Assembly (NCBI GenBank): GCA_900553675.1 | Contig: USEH01000117.1 | Location: 1-6,757 of the forward strand | Direction of reading: 5' to 3' | Length of the DNA: 6,757 bases | Source: an uncultured Ruminococcus sp. | Lineage (GTDB): Bacteria > Bacillota > Clostridia > Oscillospirales > Ruminococcaceae | Shown here: positions 5,234 to 6,757 of the stretch, piece after piece | How positions within the stretch are numbered: the stretch's first letter is position 1 | How the letters are laid out: every line of letters begins with the position of its first letter | The notes under the pieces: model-generated | What the model saw: only the letters and a program-made list of their open reading frames with translations | Told to the model about the DNA's origin: nothing | The model's database searches: none | Position numbers and translations under genes: made by a program

Positions 5234-5330
5234 GCGGAAATTTTTAAAAAGGCAGGAAAATGCAGATTAACGCCAACACTTCCCCCAAACCGTTATGCTT
5301 CGCGACTTTTTGAGATGTCTCCCTCCGGCA

Positions 5331-6404
5331 TCATACCACTATCGCGCTTATCTCCCAAGCGGGGTAGCATGGGGCGCGGCGGATATACATTTTCTTTTCG
5401 GGCAGAAGCGAATTTATATACAGCGGCAGCGCGAAAATGTCCTCTGTTCGGTGGTATATCGAAACGTTCAGCTTGGGTTGGAAACGAAGGATAGTGCCGA
5501 CAGAGCCTTTTAAAGCCTCCGCTTCCGCCCCCTCAACGTCGTATTTGATATAAGTGCAGCCGCAATCTGTGCCGCCGAGGACGGTATCAAGCCTGAGCTG
5601 CGGTATTTCGATTACTTTTCCGTCCGAAGCTTGCCTTATCATTCTGCCGCCGCCTTTGCGCATGGTTATGCTGCCGTCCTCCGCGCCAGCCGCGGCGTTT
5701 ACAAGCCCGACATTTTCAAGCCCCTCGACCGACTGCGAAAGCTTTCTGAAATTGCGCGGGTTCGGCTCCATCGCGATAATTTTTTTAAAGCTTCCGCCGG
5801 TGTGTGCAAGAAACTGCGCCACGGTGTCGCCGATGTAGGCTCCCAAGTCGGCATATATTTCCTCTTTTCCAAGATTCAATATGCGATACGTTTCCTCCGG
5901 CTCTGTCTGGGAAGCTTTAAGCGCGGCAAGCTCGCCGGTAATTTTGTATTCGATGATGTTAAGATAGGTTCTGCGGGATATATCGTCCGCAAGCAGGGAA
6001 TATACCTTGTCAAGCTCGTCGAAATGCTCGAGCATATATTCCTTTGTGAAAAGACCGTCCCCCACGACCGGCATATCGGGGATGATAAGGCGGTGGCGGC
6101 GGGCTATGCTGTCGATTTTATCCATCAGCTGGGGATATCCCGCGCCGAAAGCCAAAAGTATTATAAATTCCGGAACGCTATCCTCAATTTCGGACAGTCT
6201 GTGGATTCCGTGACCCTCAAAAACCTTGTCCCGCACAAATTCGTCGCTTGCAAATATTCCGGCGCAGGGGATGGAGTGTTGATTCAGGATGGACAGCAGC
6301 TTTAAGCAGCCGTCTCCCATGCCGTAAATGAATATAGGCAGCTTGGTTTCGCGCAGGGTGTCGATATAAGAGGGCAGGGCGGACAATCGGGATTTATCAA
6401 GCAT
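5331..6404 (-). CDS. FkbM-family SAM-dependent methyltransferase with N-terminal Rossmann-like domain
   Basis: The 357-residue protein has two parts. Residues about 22-115 form a nucleotide-binding-like fold with a glycine-rich turn IFIYGMGDGCLKLL (24-37). Residues about 180-357 are an FkbM methyltransferase. Its SAM-binding motif I is YADLGAYIGDTVAQFL (184-199), the acidic motif is AMEPNPRNFRKL (211-222), and the family signature is YIKYDVEGAEAEALKG (285-300). The tail YIRRAPCYPAWE (340-351) resembles the C-terminal end of such proteins. FkbM enzymes O-methylate sugars or small molecules, and this two-domain type is common in gut Clostridia near surface-glycan genes. No glycan gene is visible here, so the substrate is unknown. 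The ATG at 6404 follows AAAGGAAAG. It is transcribed alone from the promoter at 6461-6489. Confidence 0.87.
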   Translation of the reverse strand: MLDKSRLSALPSYIDTLRETKLPIFIYGMGDGCLKLLSILNQHSIPCAGIFASDEFVRDKVFEGHGIHRLSEIEDSVPEFIILLAFGAGYPQLMDKIDSIARRHRLIIPDMPVVGDGLFTKEYMLEHFDELDKVYSLLADDISRRTYLNIIEYKITGELAALKASQTEPEETYRILNLGKEEIYADLGAYIGDTVAQFLAHTGGSFKKIIAMEPNPRNFRKLSQSVEGLENVGLVNAAAGAEDGSITMRKGGGRMIRQASDGKVIEIPQLRLDTVLGGTDCGCTYIKYDVEGAEAEALKGSVGTILRFQPKLNVSIYHRTEDIFALPLYINSLLPEKKMYIRRAPCYPAWEISAIVV

Positions 6405-6420
6405 AACGCTTTCCTTTCCA

Positions 6421-6439
6421 CAGCGGCAGACCTCCGCTG
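6421..6439 (-). promoter_or_regulatory. Hairpin in the methyltransferase leader
   Basis: CAGCGG (6421-6426) and CCGCTG (6434-6439) form a 6-bp stem with a 7-base loop, only a few bases ahead of the ribosome binding site. It could influence translation; there is no T run, so it is not a terminator. Confidence 0.35.
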
Positions 6440-6460
6440 CATTAAAGTTTGCTTTTCTGC

Positions 6461-6489
6461 ATTATACACTATTTTGCGGTTGGTTTCAA
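6461..6489 (-). promoter_or_regulatory. Promoter of the FkbM methyltransferase
   Basis: On the minus strand TTGAAA (6489-6484) and a perfect TATAAT (6466-6461) are 17 bases apart. The leader to the ATG at 6404 is about 50 bases. Confidence 0.75.
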
Positions 6490-6503
6490 GATGTCAGGCT
6501 ATC

Positions 6504-6526
6504 CTCACATTTATACAAAATGTGAG
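6504..6526. repeat. 9-bp inverted repeat between divergent promoters
   Basis: CTCACATTT (6504-6512) and AAATGTGAG (6518-6526) are perfect complements around 5 bases. It lies just upstream of the -35 of the methyltransferase promoter and about 45 bases upstream of the rightward promoter. It could be an operator, or the stem of a terminator for something no longer present. A T run (6540-6546) lies 14 bases further right, too far for a classical terminator. Confidence 0.45.
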
Positions 6527-6571
6527 CGGATTATGCGGGATTTTTTGTCGCGGATAATGGCTTGAAACCTC

Positions 6572-6600
6572 TTGAAAATCGTTGGGGAGGGGAGTATAAT
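6572..6600 (+). promoter_or_regulatory. Consensus promoter facing right, out of the window
   Basis: TTGAAA (6572-6577) and a perfect TATAAT (6595-6600) are separated by 17 bases that are unusually G-rich on this strand. The two hexamers equal those of the leftward methyltransferase promoter, so the pair is divergent. Nothing large is encoded in the remaining 157 bases, so the gene served lies beyond the window or the transcript has a long leader. Confidence 0.65.
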
Positions 6601-6628
6601 ATTAGGCAATTGTGGGGAGACGGTTTGG

Positions 6629-6679
6629 ATGTTTATTCATTCATGCTTGGGACGGTTTGGCTATATATCCACGTTTTGA
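6629..6679 (+). CDS. Possible 16-codon leader ORF
   Basis: ATG at 6629 is preceded 10 bases earlier by GGGGAG and the frame reads MFIHSCLGRFGYISTF before TGA. It starts about 22 bases behind the expected transcription start of the rightward promoter. It may be a leader peptide or chance; there is no run of one amino acid that would mark an attenuator. Confidence 0.2.
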   Translation: MFIHSCLGRFGYISTF

Positions 6680-6757
6680 TGTGACCGCGAGTGTGTGCAG
6701 TCATGGACGCACTTCGTGCGCCCATAGGAGGACCCCCGGCTGAGGGTAGCGTTAGGC
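6680..6757 (+). other. Window end: hairpin and GC-rich block, no recognised gene
   Basis: ATGG-A-CGCAC (6703-6712) pairs with GTGCG-C-CCAT (6716-6725) around a UUC loop, leaving one A/C mismatch. AGGAGGA follows at 6727-6733, then a GC-rich stretch. A frame from the ATG at 6703 stays open to the last base (MDALRAPIGGPPAEGSVR) but has no ribosome binding site and lies in the hairpin arm, so I do not call it a gene. The block looks like an intergenic structured repeat, which cannot be shown from one copy. Confidence 0.3.

Noticed and set aside
5554..6305. Long + strand open frames opposite the methyltransferase.
   Set aside because: They are antisense shadows of a well-supported FkbM gene with clear motifs and a ribosome binding site, and they resemble no family.
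6516..6535. TGTGAGCGGAT resembles the core of the E. coli lac operator.
   Set aside because: The match is to part of the site only. The visible symmetry here is CTCACATTT/AAATGTGAG, centred elsewhere, and no LacI-family gene is in view.

Overview
The window looks like chromosomal DNA of a gut-type Gram-positive anaerobe of the class Clostridia, most like Oscillospiraceae/Ruminococcaceae. The evidence is strong AAGGAGG ribosome binding sites, two 56-residue clostridial 2[4Fe-4S] ferredoxins, a bacterial VTC-type polyphosphate polymerase paired with a DUF4956 membrane protein, and remnants of a Firmicutes integrative and conjugative element (ICE) of the CD1108/CD1110 type. The assignment is by protein resemblance from memory; no search was run.

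Left part (1-2409, + strand): a collapsed ICE. Four pieces of normally full-size ICE genes sit nearly end to end: the C-terminal part of a relaxase, the C-terminal third of a VirB4-like ATPase, a short internal piece of a CD1108-family cell-wall hydrolase, and the C-terminal catalytic part of a tyrosine integrase, which also carries a one-base frameshift just after the catalytic Tyr. The virB4 to CD1108 order is the usual one, so this looks like one element shortened by several internal deletions. A strong promoter with a 14-bp inverted repeat (1583-1628) lies between the virB4 and CD1108 pieces and no longer precedes a matching gene.

Middle (2410-2900): the attachment region. The decayed integrase points at the 3' end of an intact tRNA-Ser(UGA) on the minus strand. 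A second, broken copy of the tRNA 5' half lies 181 bp further upstream, directly behind the only good tRNA promoter. TTTCTCTCC repeats flank the intact tRNA in opposite orientations and may be integrase arm sites.

Right part (2900-6757, genes on the minus strand): resident chromosome. From right to left there is an FkbM-type methyltransferase with an N-terminal Rossmann-like domain and its own promoter. Next come two paralogous ferredoxin genes, each with a nearly identical promoter and leader hairpin and each followed by a terminator hairpin. Last is a two-gene operon for a polyphosphate polymerase and a DUF4956 membrane protein. The last 350 bases hold no clear gene. They contain a consensus promoter facing right, an inverted repeat, a possible 16-codon leader ORF and a hairpin, so they are probably the leader of a gene beyond the window.

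No wholly new multi-gene system was found. The parts most worth a second look are the tRNA-Ser half-duplication with its flanking repeats, the orphaned operator-promoter inside the ICE relic, and the conserved leader hairpins of the ferredoxin pair.
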